Source of the DNA: Pelorhabdus rhamnosifermentans
Lineage (GTDB): Bacteria; Bacillota; Negativicutes; UMGS1260
DNA: 64,000 nucleotides
Assembly: GCF_018835585.1 (NCBI RefSeq)
Contig: NZ_JAHGVE010000001.1
Span: 124,001-188,000 of the forward strand
Reading direction: 5' to 3'
The notes beneath the pieces were generated by a model, which ran no database searches, had not been told where the DNA came from, and was given only the letters and a program-made list of their open reading frames with translations. Each line of letters starts with the position of its first letter. Positions within the stretch are counted from its first letter, which is position 1. The position numbers were made by a program, and so were the translations under genes. This document shows positions 25,413 to 35,657 of the stretch, piece by piece.

Positions 25413-26744
25413 ATGGAAGAGATGATTGCGCGCATGAAGTTATATCAAAAGATAGTAAACAAACAAGAAAAAATCTCAGTTGTTGGCTTGGGATACGTTG
25501 GTATGCCTATTGCGGTAGCATTTGCAAAAAAGATTAATGTAATCGGATTCGATTTAAATGCTCATAAGATTGAGCAATATAAGAATGGCGTTGATCCTAC
25601 AAATGAAGTAGGAGATGATGCTATCAAAGAAACCACAGTAGATTTTACAGAAGATGAGACAAGACTGAGAGAAGCTAGGTTTCATATAATAGCTGTTCCA
25701 ACTCCGATAAATGTCGATAAGACCCCGGATTTGAGTCCTGTCAAGGGTGCCAGTACTATCGTCGGTAGAAATTTAACTGAAGGTTCTATTGTAGTTTATG
25801 AATCTACAGTATATCCAGGTGTTACTGAGGATGTTTGTATTCCGATTCTTGAAAAAGAGTCTGGATTAAAATGTGGAGTGGATTTTAAAATCGGTTATTC
25901 TCCAGAGCGTATCAATCCTGGTGATAAAGTGCATAGACTTGAGAATATTAAAAAAATCGTTTCAGGAATAGATGAAGAGTCTTTAGATGAAATTGCCAAG
26001 GTATATGAGCTTGTCATCGAGGTTGGCGTACATAAGGCTTCTTCAATTAAAGTAGCCGAAGCTGCCAAGGTTGTAGAAAATAGTCAACGTGATATTAACA
26101 TTGCCTTTATGAATGAACTTGCGATGGTGTTTGCCCGTATGAACATAGATACAAAAGAAGTAGTAGAAGCAATGAATACCAAGTGGAATGCACTAAATTT
26201 TTATCCTGGTCTTGTTGGCGGTCATTGCATCGGTGTTGATCCTTATTATTTTGTATATGAGGCCGAGATGTTGGGCTACCATTCACAAATCGTTCTATCC
26301 GGTAGAAAGATTAATGACGGAATGGGATCGTTCGTAGCCGACGAAATTATCAAGAAACTAGTGTTAGTGGGGAAAGTTGTCAAAAAATCTAAGGTTGTTA
26401 TTTTGGGAATTACATTTAAAGAAAACTGCCCAGATACAAGAAATTCAAAAGTTGAGGATATCATTAAGCGATTAAAAGAGTATGGAATTGAGCCGGTTGT
26501 CGTAGATCCACACGCTGATACAAAACAAGAGTATGATGTGGATTTAGTTGATTTATCGGAAATTAAAGAGGCCGATTGTGTGGTATTAGCAGTTGCTCAT
26601 AATGAATTTAAGACAATGGGTCTTAAAAAGCTAGATAGTATGTTTAAAGATTGTCCTAATGAAGAAAAAGTAGTTATTGATGTTAAGAGTATTTTAGATA
26701 AAGCAGAATTTCAAAGGTTAGGATACTGTTATTGGAGACTATAA
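25413..26744 (+). CDS. Nucleotide-sugar dehydrogenase, TviB/WbpO type
   Basis: A 443-residue UDP-glucose/GDP-mannose dehydrogenase family enzyme. It has the NAD loop VVGLGYVGMPIAVAFAK, the VPTPINVDKTPDLS signature and the catalytic cysteine in GGHCIGVDPYY near residue 272. The closest pattern is TviB/WbpO, which oxidises UDP-GlcNAc or UDP-GalNAc to the uronate, so the glycan likely holds an acidic HexNAcA. ATG at 25413, 25422 and 25434 are all possible starts. Confidence 0.9.
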   Translation: MEEMIARMKLYQKIVNKQEKISVVGLGYVGMPIAVAFAKKINVIGFDLNAHKIEQYKNGVDPTNEVGDDAIKETTVDFTEDETRLREARFHIIAVPTPINVDKTPDLSPVKGASTIVGRNLTEGSIVVYESTVYPGVTEDVCIPILEKESGLKCGVDFKIGYSPERINPGDKVHRLENIKKIVSGIDEESLDEIAKVYELVIEVGVHKASSIKVAEAAKVVENSQRDINIAFMNELAMVFARMNIDTKEVVEAMNTKWNALNFYPGLVGGHCIGVDPYYFVYEAEMLGYHSQIVLSGRKINDGMGSFVADEIIKKLVLVGKVVKKSKVVILGITFKENCPDTRNSKVEDIIKRLKEYGIEPVVVDPHADTKQEYDVDLVDLSEIKEADCVVLAVAHNEFKTMGLKKLDSMFKDCPNEEKVVIDVKSILDKAEFQRLGYCYWRL

Positions 26745-26777
26745 CAAATATACTATGTGTTTAGGGAGACATGGCAT

Positions 26778-27926
26778 TTGAAAATAATGATGATTGATCC
26801 GTGGGGAATCAATAATATATTTTTTTATACAAATGGGCTGTGCAGCAGCATAGCAAAGTATGAAGATTTAACTTTGGTTACGAATTGCTATTATAAGGCA
26901 ATAGCTGATGCAAAGTACAATATCATGCCGATTTTTTTCAGAATATCAGAAAAAATGAATAGTAACAAACTCAGAAAGATTATACGCGGCATAGAATATA
27001 TTTATTCGTATAAAAAAATTATTAATGAATTAAAAAGTAAACACTATGATGTTGTTCACATTCAATGGCTCTTACAATATAAAATTGATATCTATTTTCT
27101 TAAAGAAATAAGGAAGTATTGTAAGAAGATAGTGTATACAGCTCATAACGTATTACCTCATATAAATGGAGAGCAGTACATGAATGATTTGAAAATAATA
27201 TATGGGCTTGTTGATACCATCGTACTGCATGGTGAAAGTATAAAAAAAGAGTTTATCCATTTATTTGGTGAATTTGAAAATAAGATTGTTATCCAAAGAC
27301 ACGGTACTTACTTAAATCAAAATACTCAATATGATATTAATGAGGTAGAGCAAAGCATTATTGACAAGGTTCAAAAGTATCATTGGATATGTATATTTTT
27401 TGGTGGTGTTTTTTATAGCAAAGGTGTGGATAGGCTTGCCAAAATATGGCTTGAACACTTTAAAAATGAAGATAAACTTCTTATTATTGCGGGAAGAAAG
27501 TATGCAGAATATAAGGAACTAGATGCGTTAGAGGAAGATATAAATAAATGTAGCAACATTTTGTATATCAATAGGTATGTCGAAGATAATTTACTTAACT
27601 ACTTGATAAACAAGTCAGATATCATTTTGCTACCCTACCGACATGCCAGTATGAGCGGAGTAATATTCACTGCGGCGGAATTTAAAAAGATGGCGTTATT
27701 CACAGACACAGGGGCAATCGCTGAATATATAATCGATGGAGAGAATAGCTTTGTTGTTGAAAATCAAGATGAGGTTTTCGGTAAAAAACTTAAATATATA
27801 TCTTCCCATTTAAGTAAAAAAGTCCTCGCTGCTGGAGGAAATAAATTTCATGAGTATATAATAAATAACTATTCGTGGAATAATATCGCCAAGAAATTAA
27901 TAGAGGATGCTTATAACGAAATATAA
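26778..27926 (+). CDS. Family 4 glycosyltransferase
   Basis: About 382 residues of a GT-B transferase. The N-terminal domain has DVVHIQWLLQYK and KIVYTAHNVLPH; the donor domain has FGGVFYSKGVDRL, LLPYRHASMSGVIF and the EFKKM helix. TTG 26778 is preferred over ATG 26757 because the AGGGAG at 26762-26767 lies between them. Codon use is AT-rich. Sugar specificity unknown. Confidence 0.8.
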   Translation: MKIMMIDPWGINNIFFYTNGLCSSIAKYEDLTLVTNCYYKAIADAKYNIMPIFFRISEKMNSNKLRKIIRGIEYIYSYKKIINELKSKHYDVVHIQWLLQYKIDIYFLKEIRKYCKKIVYTAHNVLPHINGEQYMNDLKIIYGLVDTIVLHGESIKKEFIHLFGEFENKIVIQRHGTYLNQNTQYDINEVEQSIIDKVQKYHWICIFFGGVFYSKGVDRLAKIWLEHFKNEDKLLIIAGRKYAEYKELDALEEDINKCSNILYINRYVEDNLLNYLINKSDIILLPYRHASMSGVIFTAAEFKKMALFTDTGAIAEYIIDGENSFVVENQDEVFGKKLKYISSHLSKKVLAAGGNKFHEYIINNYSWNNIAKKLIEDAYNEI

Positions 27927-27948
27927 TTAGCCGATAGTGGGAGAATGT

Positions 27949-28872
27949 ATGATAACGAGCTGTGTAATATTAAATTATAATGATAGCGAAACTACAAAAT
28001 TGCTATTAGACAAAATAATAAATTATAATGACCTTCGTTACATTATTGTTGTCGATAATAAATCGACAGATGATTCATTTTCAGTTTTAGAGAAATATAA
28101 GAGTGAAAAAATCCATGTTCTTTTAGCGGAACATAATGGCGGATATGGATATGGAAATAATTTAGGAATCAAGTATGCGTACGAAGTTTTAAAATCTGAT
28201 TATATTTTGATTGTTAATCCAGATGTTTGTTTTTCAAATGAATGTGTCAGAGAGTTGAGACAAGTTCTAATAAATGAAAATGACTGTGTTATTGCAACTC
28301 CGGTTCCTTTGAAACCTAGTGGTGATAGACAAGAAGTGGTTGCATGGAAACTTCCTACTGCTAATCAGGAAATATTAAGTGCAAGTATATTCTTAACAAG
28401 AATTTTAGGTTCAAAAGTAACCTACAACCCTGAATATTTCGAAAAAAAGAGTTATTGTTCCGTGGATGTTGTGCAGGGGTCTATGTTAATGGTTGATGCA
28501 CATATTATGGTAAAATACGGAATGTATGATGAAGAATTTTTTTTGTATGGTGAGGAGCAGGTATTAGCTCATAAATTGAAGGAAAATGGATATAAAAGTA
28601 TATTATTACTAAATCAGTTTTATGTGCATAATCATTCAGTTTCGATTAATAAAACTTATAATTCTTTGGTTAAAACGAAACAGTTTCTGTTAAATAGCAA
28701 ATTGTTATATCTGAAAAAGTATTTGGGGCTAAAAGGACTGAAACTCTATTTTACCAGAGGGCTATTTAGATTAGCGATTATTGAGATGAGGCTTATTTCT
28801 GTGATGAAAAACAGAGTAAGTGAAGTAATTCGACAGAATGTGGATAATCTGTCGAATAGGTCCATGAGATAA
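27949..28872 (+). CDS. Family 2 glycosyltransferase
   Basis: A 307-residue GT-A enzyme. It starts SCVILNYNDSETT, has IIVVDNKSTDDS, NGGYGYGNNLGIKYA and the YILIVNPDVCF (DxD-like) strand. A C-terminal hydrophobic stretch may associate with the membrane. ATG 27949 follows GGGAG. The pattern NYN/NPDV is typical of rhamnosyl or fucosyl transferases; rml genes lie downstream. Confidence 0.82.
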   Translation: MITSCVILNYNDSETTKLLLDKIINYNDLRYIIVVDNKSTDDSFSVLEKYKSEKIHVLLAEHNGGYGYGNNLGIKYAYEVLKSDYILIVNPDVCFSNECVRELRQVLINENDCVIATPVPLKPSGDRQEVVAWKLPTANQEILSASIFLTRILGSKVTYNPEYFEKKSYCSVDVVQGSMLMVDAHIMVKYGMYDEEFFLYGEEQVLAHKLKENGYKSILLLNQFYVHNHSVSINKTYNSLVKTKQFLLNSKLLYLKKYLGLKGLKLYFTRGLFRLAIIEMRLISVMKNRVSEVIRQNVDNLSNRSMR

Positions 28873-28921
28873 TGACAAGAAATGATGGTAGTCAGGATAT
28901 GCTAGAAGATGATGGAGAAGG

Positions 28922-30139
28922 GTGAAGTTTTTGAGGAGTATTTGTTTGATTTTTTTAGCGCTTAGCCTAGGAACATTAACATCTTTATCTTTTAGTGGTT
29001 TTAAGTACAAAATACATGTAGCTGAAGTTATTATACCCCTGATATTCCTTATAATCCTAATACAGTCATGGAAAATGGGCACAAAGTTACAGTTATCTAA
29101 AGCAAAGGGAATGTTTTATTTGTGCTATTTTTTGTGCTTTATCTATTCGATTTTTACATATTACTGGTCTGATCTTGGAATATCCGTAATTGCCGGGTCA
29201 ATCAATTTGTTTTTCGGACTCGTCACCTTTTTATTAGCTGAATACTGCTTCAAATATAATCCCGATAGTTTCATAACAGCCAATCGTATACTTATTATTA
29301 GTTTACTTATTCAATTAGCGCTTAGCATGTTTTTTGGGGTGGAACTTAAACCTACTGATCTTGAAACAGAATATAATGACTTCTATTCTTTCAAAGTAAC
29401 GGCAACAACGCTTTTAGGTGATTCTAATTATATAGCGTTTTTCTTTGGCTTTGGTTTGCTTTATGAATTTATAGCTAAAGATAAAGGCTGGATACTATTT
29501 GTAATAATTAATCTTTTAGGAATTATGTTAACTATATCAAGAGGTGCTATCATTTCTATTGCATTTGCGTTCTTTGTATATTTATATATTATGCTATTGA
29601 ACTCTAAAGTAAAGATGATTACAAAGATTATCATCTTCTGCAATAGTATATTATTATTAGGCAGCTTCTTTTTCTTTTTCCAATATACAGAAGTTGGAAT
29701 AACATTTTGGAATGGTTTACTATTGGGCTTAGGAGATAGTTCAATGAATTCTAGACAATATTTATGGGATGAAGCAATTACGCAGATTACCTTACAGCCT
29801 TTTGGTATTGGCATCGTTACGGTAAATATACCACATAATGTAATTTTAACATCAATTAGAAGTTTAGGCGTATTGTTCGGGACGATATATTTATTGCTTC
29901 TTTCTTTTCCAGTATTTTATTTATTAAAATGCAGTATTTCCCATTTATCAAATAAGAGGTTAGCAGCGCTAATCGCTTACCTATCAGTATTTATCCATTC
30001 AATGGTTGAGGTTTTTTTCTTCGACACAGAATCGATAATATGGAGCGCCATGATAATTTCTTTTATATTTGCAAACTCACAGCAATTGGTTAATCAAGCG
30101 AATAAAGAGGAAAATTGCCAATGTCTGAATTCTTTATAA
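28922..30139 (+). CDS. O-antigen polymerase/ligase-like membrane protein (Wzy)
   Basis: A 405-residue polytopic protein with about 10 to 11 hydrophobic segments and a large periplasmic loop that includes GLGDSSMNSRQYLWDEAI, where Wzy/WaaL proteins keep arginine and periplasmic contacts. It sits between glycosyltransferase genes and before a flippase, which supports Wzy. GTG 28922 is the likely start. Membrane topology is by eye. Confidence 0.75.
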   Translation: MKFLRSICLIFLALSLGTLTSLSFSGFKYKIHVAEVIIPLIFLIILIQSWKMGTKLQLSKAKGMFYLCYFLCFIYSIFTYYWSDLGISVIAGSINLFFGLVTFLLAEYCFKYNPDSFITANRILIISLLIQLALSMFFGVELKPTDLETEYNDFYSFKVTATTLLGDSNYIAFFFGFGLLYEFIAKDKGWILFVIINLLGIMLTISRGAIISIAFAFFVYLYIMLLNSKVKMITKIIIFCNSILLLGSFFFFFQYTEVGITFWNGLLLGLGDSSMNSRQYLWDEAITQITLQPFGIGIVTVNIPHNVILTSIRSLGVLFGTIYLLLLSFPVFYLLKCSISHLSNKRLAALIAYLSVFIHSMVEVFFFDTESIIWSAMIISFIFANSQQLVNQANKEENCQCLNSL

Positions 30140-30174
30140 CATTAGCCACGTGTTTACTATGGAGGGGATAGACC

Positions 30175-31023
30175 ATGTCTTTAGCAGGAGTAGTGATATT
30201 ATACAATCCAGAAGACCATATTATAAATAATATAAATAGTTATGTATCTTATGTAGATGTGCTTTATGTTATTGACAATTCTGATACTGTTAATGAACAG
30301 CTCGTGAAGCATTTAATAGCTTGTGCCAATGTACGATATATAAAGAATAAGGAGAATATGGGGATTGCTTATTCGCTTAATGTTGTGCTAAATAAGATTC
30401 AGGGTAATTACACCTGGCTTTTGACGATGGATCAAGATAGTTTCTTTTATCAAAGGGACATTGAACTGTATGCCAATATGCTAAAAAATTTTGCTGATAA
30501 GCCAGATGTTGTCAGCGTAGCACCAATACTGGTAACTGAAGATACCTATGTAATTGACAATAATAAGGATCAACAGCAGGTAACGCGGTGTATTACATCA
30601 GGTAACATAATTAAAGTGAAAACGGCTATAGAAGTTGGTGGATTTGACGAAAAATTATTTATTGATGAAGTCGACCATGAGTTTTGCTACAGGTGTAATA
30701 GTAAGGGCTATAAAATTTTTAAGATTAAAGATATTAAATTAATACATCATATGGGAAATCCAACTCGGAAAAAATTTTTAGGAATATATCGGTATTATCC
30801 AACTAACCATAATTACATAAGGGATTATTATATTACTCGAAATATGTTTTATGTTTTACAAAAATATCCCAATGTTAGAAATAGGGTATTAATTAATTGG
30901 ATAAAAAGGATACTCAAAATAGTACTTGCCGAAGATGATAAATATAGAAAGATTAAAAGCATATTTGAGGGGTATAAAGATTATAGAAATAAAAAATTTG
31001 GAAAAAAACATTTTGCGTATTGA
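30175..31023 (+). CDS. Family 2 glycosyltransferase, rhamnosyltransferase-like
   Basis: A 282-residue GT-A enzyme starting MSLAGVVILYNPEDHII, with LYVIDNSD, NMGIAYSLNVVLNKI, TMDQDSF (metal site) and GGFDEKLFIDEVDHEFCYR. This pattern is typical of dTDP-rhamnosyltransferases. The rmlBACD genes 2.7 kb downstream supply the donor. GGAGGGG precedes the ATG. Confidence 0.85.
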   Translation: MSLAGVVILYNPEDHIINNINSYVSYVDVLYVIDNSDTVNEQLVKHLIACANVRYIKNKENMGIAYSLNVVLNKIQGNYTWLLTMDQDSFFYQRDIELYANMLKNFADKPDVVSVAPILVTEDTYVIDNNKDQQQVTRCITSGNIIKVKTAIEVGGFDEKLFIDEVDHEFCYRCNSKGYKIFKIKDIKLIHHMGNPTRKKFLGIYRYYPTNHNYIRDYYITRNMFYVLQKYPNVRNRVLINWIKRILKIVLAEDDKYRKIKSIFEGYKDYRNKKFGKKHFAY

Positions 31024-31032
31024 GAGAAAACA

Positions 31033-32451
31033 ATGAATGTTAAAATAAGAGAAAGCATAAAGAATATCACGTTTTCAGTAGCTGCTAATATGATTTCGAT
31101 ACTTTTTTCAGTGCTAATGATTTTGGTAGTGCCTAAAGTTGTCGGTGTGGAAGGTTACGGTTTTTGGCAACTATATGTATTCTATGCTGCACTTGGATCA
31201 TGGTTTCAACTAGGCTGGGTAGACGGTGTATATTTGCGTTATGCCGGAATTTCATATAATGATATCAATCGCAATAAGATGGCGACACAGTTTTGGCTTT
31301 TATGGCTGTTTGAATTTTTTGTTGCGAGTTTTATTTTCTGTGCAGTTGGTCTTTTATGGGAGGAGACTGACAAGGTTTACATTGTGGGGGCTGCATTTTT
31401 GAGTAATATTATATTGACGCCAAGGTCTCTTGTATTATATGTTTTACAGATCACGAATAGGATTAAAGAATATGCAGTGAATACTATATTAGAGAAAGTA
31501 TTGTTTTTAATATTCTTAGTTGCAGCCTATAGTTTAAGCAAGTTTGAATTTAGATATATTATTATTAGCGATTTGCTTGCTAAGGTTTTGACACTGATGT
31601 ATTTGATGTTCCTATGTAAGGATTTGGTTTTTACTAAGTTAGAGTCATTAAATTCTGGCATAAAAGAGGCATATAATAACATCGGCGTAGGTATAAAACT
31701 CATGTTTGCCAATATGGCAAGTATATTGATATTAGCGATCATCAGATGGGGGATATCCCAAAGGTGGGACGTAGCGACCTTTGGGAAGGTATCGTTGACG
31801 TTAAGCATATCTAATTTTTTAATGGTTTTTATTAACGCAGTTAGTGTGGTGTTGTTTCCAATCTTAAAGCGGACGAACGAAACTAAGCTGCCGGAAATAT
31901 ATACAACATTGCGTAATTGTTTATCCGTGGCGTTACTAGGTTTGCTGAGTGTTTATTATCCGCTTAAGACGGTGCTGTCCATATGGCTGCCGAAATATGC
32001 CGACAGCCTAGTGTATATGGCGGTGTTGTTTCCCATCTGCCTTTTTGAAAGCAAGGTTTCTCTGCTTATAAATACTTATCTGAAAAGCTTGCGGCAGGAG
32101 CGCATATTGTTACGTATTAACAGTATGGCAGTGGTGGTAAGTCTCCTATTTACGTTTGTGACTATATATTGGTTACACGACCTGAATTTAGCGGTTATGT
32201 CCATTGTTGTTGTATTTGCCTTCAGATGTGTCATGGCGGAGTATTTTTTAGGAATTCTATTGAATTTGGATTTACAGCAAGATATCTTGCTGGAGCTTGC
32301 CATGGTAGTTGGCTTTATAGGTTTCAGCTGGTTTATTGATAGCTGGTGGTCAGTGGTCTTGTATCTGGCGATGTATGTAGTGTACTTGTGGATAAAGCGA
32401 GATAATTTATGTGGGGCGGTTTGTGTTATCCGGGAATATGTGAGTAAATAA
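31033..32451 (+). CDS. Wzx-type flippase
   Basis: A 472-residue MOP-superfamily protein with about 12 to 14 hydrophobic segments, starting NITFSVAANMISILFSVLMI. It would flip the diNAcBac-started repeat units to Wzy. It shows no obvious likeness to the flippase at 8189-9640. From about nt 31850 its codon use becomes less AT-rich. It starts 10 nt after the transferase. Confidence 0.87.
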   Translation: MNVKIRESIKNITFSVAANMISILFSVLMILVVPKVVGVEGYGFWQLYVFYAALGSWFQLGWVDGVYLRYAGISYNDINRNKMATQFWLLWLFEFFVASFIFCAVGLLWEETDKVYIVGAAFLSNIILTPRSLVLYVLQITNRIKEYAVNTILEKVLFLIFLVAAYSLSKFEFRYIIISDLLAKVLTLMYLMFLCKDLVFTKLESLNSGIKEAYNNIGVGIKLMFANMASILILAIIRWGISQRWDVATFGKVSLTLSISNFLMVFINAVSVVLFPILKRTNETKLPEIYTTLRNCLSVALLGLLSVYYPLKTVLSIWLPKYADSLVYMAVLFPICLFESKVSLLINTYLKSLRQERILLRINSMAVVVSLLFTFVTIYWLHDLNLAVMSIVVVFAFRCVMAEYFLGILLNLDLQQDILLELAMVVGFIGFSWFIDSWWSVVLYLAMYVVYLWIKRDNLCGAVCVIREYVSK

Positions 32452-32484
32452 GAATAGTTAAAACGATAATGGAAGTGGATTATT

Positions 32485-33579
32485 ATGTGCAAGAAGTGGT
32501 TAATTACTGTATTTACTATGTTTTGTATGCTGATGGTCATGGTGTTGGCAGGTGCGGCTCCAACGCCTGCGAATTATCCTGATACAGCACAAGAAGCCGA
32601 CATTATTACCAAAGTTCCATGGGTTGATGTTCGTGCCTTTGGGGCCAGGGGTGATAACCAAACGGATGATGCCGCAGCACTGCAAGCCGCTATTGATGCG
32701 TGCACTGAAGGTAGCACAGTATTTATTCCACCTGGCACTTTTAAATGCTCGAAGCAGCTAGTAATCAATAAGGCCATTACACTAAAAGGATTAGGTGCTG
32801 ATACGAATGGTAGGACAACAATCAATTTTCCGATTACAAATTTATCAGCAGGAATATTGATCACGCATAGCAGTGTTGTGTTAGAGGGTTTTTACCTTAA
32901 GGGTAATTCTGCAAGTGCCAATTCAGGGATTGAGGTGGTTGGCACTCCAAGCAGTTTTGTTTCATTCACACGAATTAAAAATGTGTGGTCGGTTGGATTT
33001 CTGAATGGTTTTTACACTGACTATGCATATCTTACGGCTTTTGAGGATTGTGTCGGTGCATCCAATGTTAAAAATGGTTTTAGTATTAATCATGGAGCTA
33101 CTACAACAAGCATTAGAGGAACTTGGGCGCTAAATAATAGTGGGAATGGATATGATATAAATACTGCGGACTATATGGCATTTATGACCACTGCGGCAGA
33201 TAACAATAAAGGTTATGCGTATTCTTTCTCAAATGTCCATGGTGTCTCTATAAATGGTATTGGTTCCGAGAATAACAGTAGTGGTGCGGTATATGCAAAG
33301 GATTCGTCGCTTGCAATTAACGGAATGGTAGGTGTAGGAAATGGTGCAACAGCAACAAATGCTACAATGCTATATAGTGTTAACAGCCATATAACGGCTT
33401 ATGGGGTTGACGAATGTTCGGTGTATGCAAGTGCCGGCGTGCCGAGTATCGTAATTGACGCTACATCTAGTCTAGTTCTTAATTGTCCAAATCTGCAACG
33501 TAGTTATTCGTTTATGGCAGGTGCAAACATTTCAGGAATGTTGCGAGATGGAACGGAACTACACACTTTAAAAAAATAG
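32485..33579 (+). CDS. Secreted right-handed beta-helix protein, pectate-lyase-3 type
   Basis: A 364-residue protein with a signal peptide (residues 1-25, ending AGAAPTP). WVDVRAFGARGDNQTDDAAA and IDACTEGSTVFIPPGTF form the usual entry of Pectate_lyase_3/GH55-like beta-helices. Repeats rich in N, G and S follow to the C-terminus. At the end of an exopolysaccharide export operon it may cut or trim the glycan, as such lyases do in alginate and similar loci (inference). Catalytic residues cannot be assigned. Confidence 0.8.
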   Translation: MCKKWLITVFTMFCMLMVMVLAGAAPTPANYPDTAQEADIITKVPWVDVRAFGARGDNQTDDAAALQAAIDACTEGSTVFIPPGTFKCSKQLVINKAITLKGLGADTNGRTTINFPITNLSAGILITHSSVVLEGFYLKGNSASANSGIEVVGTPSSFVSFTRIKNVWSVGFLNGFYTDYAYLTAFEDCVGASNVKNGFSINHGATTTSIRGTWALNNSGNGYDINTADYMAFMTTAADNNKGYAYSFSNVHGVSINGIGSENNSSGAVYAKDSSLAINGMVGVGNGATATNATMLYSVNSHITAYGVDECSVYASAGVPSIVIDATSSLVLNCPNLQRSYSFMAGANISGMLRDGTELHTLKK

Positions 33580-33684
33580 CAAGAGCAACTATCGATGCCA
33601 TGTTAATTATTATTTAAGTATGAACCTTATTAATGATTTCTTTACTTGGTATGTTAATTCTATTTCACTTAAGGAGTGTGAAGT

Positions 33685-34743
33685 ATGAAAATTTTAGTTA
33701 CCGGCGGAGCAGGGTTTATTGGAAGTAATTTTATTCATATTGTATTGAGTCAGCAATCAGATATTCATATTATTAACTTAGATAAGCTTACCTATGCAGG
33801 AAATTTAGATTCATTGCGTGATTTAGAAAGTAATGCAGGATATACTTTTATTCACGGTGATATTTGTGATAGGACGTTAGTGGAACAGATATTTGCTGAG
33901 CGTCAACCTACGGCTGTTGTACATTTTGCAGCTGAGTCTCATGTCGATCGATCGATTGATGGTCCGACGGCTTTTATCGAGACGAATATTAATGGCACGT
34001 TTACTTTGTTAGAAGCGGCTCGTAAGTATTGGAGCTGTCTTAGTGATGAGCGCAAGTCTAATTTCAGATTTTTACATGTCTCAACTGATGAAGTATACGG
34101 CTCGCTTGGCGAGAATGGCTATTTTACAGAAGAAACAGCCTATGCGCCAAATTCTCCGTATTCTGCATCGAAGGCTTCTTCCGACCATTTGGTTAGAGCT
34201 TATTACCATACCTATGGGCTGCCAGTCTTAATGACCAACTGCTCGAATAACTATGGAGCCTATCAGTTTCCCGAAAAGCTTATTCCACTCATGATTCTAA
34301 ATGCTTTAGAAGGCAAGGATCTACCAATTTACGGCACAGGCCAAAATGTGCGTGATTGGCTGTATGTAGAAGATCATTGCAAGGCGATAATGACTGTTTT
34401 AGAAAAAGGAATAACGGGTGGAAAATACAATATTGGTGGACATAATGAGAAAACAAATTTAAGTATTGTACATATCTTATGTGATATTTTGGATACGAAG
34501 CGTCCTCGCACAGATGGAAAATCCTATCGTGAGCAGATTCATTTTGTTAAAGATCGTCCCGGGCATGATATGCGTTATGCCATTGATGCTACAAAGATTC
34601 AGCGTGAACTTGACTGGGTACCAGCAGAAACGTTTGAGACTGGGATTGCGAAAACCGTAGATTGGTATTTAAACAATGGACAGTGGTGCCAGCGGGTAAC
34701 CGATGGCAGTTATCGCCGGGAACGACTTGGGATAGGAGAGTGA
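33685..34743 (+). CDS. rmlB: dTDP-glucose 4,6-dehydratase
   Basis: A 352-residue extended SDR. It has [35 protein letters not shown] (the TDE catalytic set) and the YxxxK as YSASK. It makes dTDP-4-keto-6-deoxyglucose for rhamnose, and possibly for FdtA. It starts a tight rmlBACD group; GGAGTG precedes the ATG. Confidence 0.96.
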   Translation: MKILVTGGAGFIGSNFIHIVLSQQSDIHIINLDKLTYAGNLDSLRDLESNAGYTFIHGDICDRTLVEQIFAERQPTAVVHFAAESHVDRSIDGPTAFIETNINGTFTLLEAARKYWSCLSDERKSNFRFLHVSTDEVYGSLGENGYFTEETAYAPNSPYSASKASSDHLVRAYYHTYGLPVLMTNCSNNYGAYQFPEKLIPLMILNALEGKDLPIYGTGQNVRDWLYVEDHCKAIMTVLEKGITGGKYNIGGHNEKTNLSIVHILCDILDTKRPRTDGKSYREQIHFVKDRPGHDMRYAIDATKIQRELDWVPAETFETGIAKTVDWYLNNGQWCQRVTDGSYRRERLGIGE

Positions 34744-34747
34744 TCCT

Positions 34748-35623
34748 ATGGCAGTGACAAAAGGTATTATTTTAGCTGGCGGGTCAGGCACGCGGCTTTA
34801 TCCGATTACCAAGTCCGTTAGTAAGCAGCTCATGCCTGTTTATGACAAGCCGATGATTTATTATCCGCTATCGACCTTAATGCTAGCAGGAATTCGTGAT
34901 ATTTTGATTATAACCACTCCACAGGATCAGGATGCTTTTATCGCGCTCTTGGGTGACGGCAGTCAGTGGGGTATGAACTTATCTTATAAAGTGCAGCCAA
35001 GTCCTGATGGATTAGCGCAGGCGTTTATTATTGGGGAGCAGTTTATTGCTGGTGATAGTTGTGCGCTGGTGCTTGGAGATAATATTTTTTATGGTTATTC
35101 TTTTAGCCAGAAGCTTAAAAAGGCGGCGCAGCAGGATCAGGGCGCAACAGTCTTTGCTTACTGGGTGAAGGATCCAGAGCGATACGGCGTCGTTGAGTTT
35201 AATGCGGCTGGTCAGGCTATGAGTTTGGAAGAAAAACCTGTAAGGCCGAAATCCCAGTATGCTGTGACAGGTCTCTATTTTTATGATGGACAAGTGGTGA
35301 ATTTGGCCAAGTCCGTCAAGCCGTCAGCGCGTGGTGAGCTGGAAATAACTGATCTTAACAGGTTGTATCTGGATCAGCATGCATTGCGTGTGGAAACATT
35401 AGGCCGTGGTTATGCGTGGCTAGATACGGGCACTCATGAATCGCTCATGCAAGCGGCGACATATATTCAGACATTGCAAGACAGACAGGGACTGATGGTG
35501 GCTTGTCCGGAAGAAATAGCGTATCGTATGGGGTATATTGCTCGCCATGATTTAATTGAATTAGCGAATATCATGAAGAAAAATGGGTATGGCAAGTATT
35601 TGTTGCAGTTGGCAGGAGAATAA
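34748..35623 (+). CDS. rmlA: Glucose-1-phosphate thymidylyltransferase
   Basis: A 291-residue nucleotidyltransferase with the signature [20 protein letters not shown], the LGDNIFYG metal site and EEKPVRPKS. It joins dTTP and glucose-1-phosphate to form dTDP-glucose. It starts 4 nt after rmlB. Length matches the RmlA short type. Confidence 0.96.
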   Translation: MAVTKGIILAGGSGTRLYPITKSVSKQLMPVYDKPMIYYPLSTLMLAGIRDILIITTPQDQDAFIALLGDGSQWGMNLSYKVQPSPDGLAQAFIIGEQFIAGDSCALVLGDNIFYGYSFSQKLKKAAQQDQGATVFAYWVKDPERYGVVEFNAAGQAMSLEEKPVRPKSQYAVTGLYFYDGQVVNLAKSVKPSARGELEITDLNRLYLDQHALRVETLGRGYAWLDTGTHESLMQAATYIQTLQDRQGLMVACPEEIAYRMGYIARHDLIELANIMKKNGYGKYLLQLAGE

Positions 35624-35657
35624 GTGCATGAGTTTAAATAAGTCAGGAGTGAGCGCC

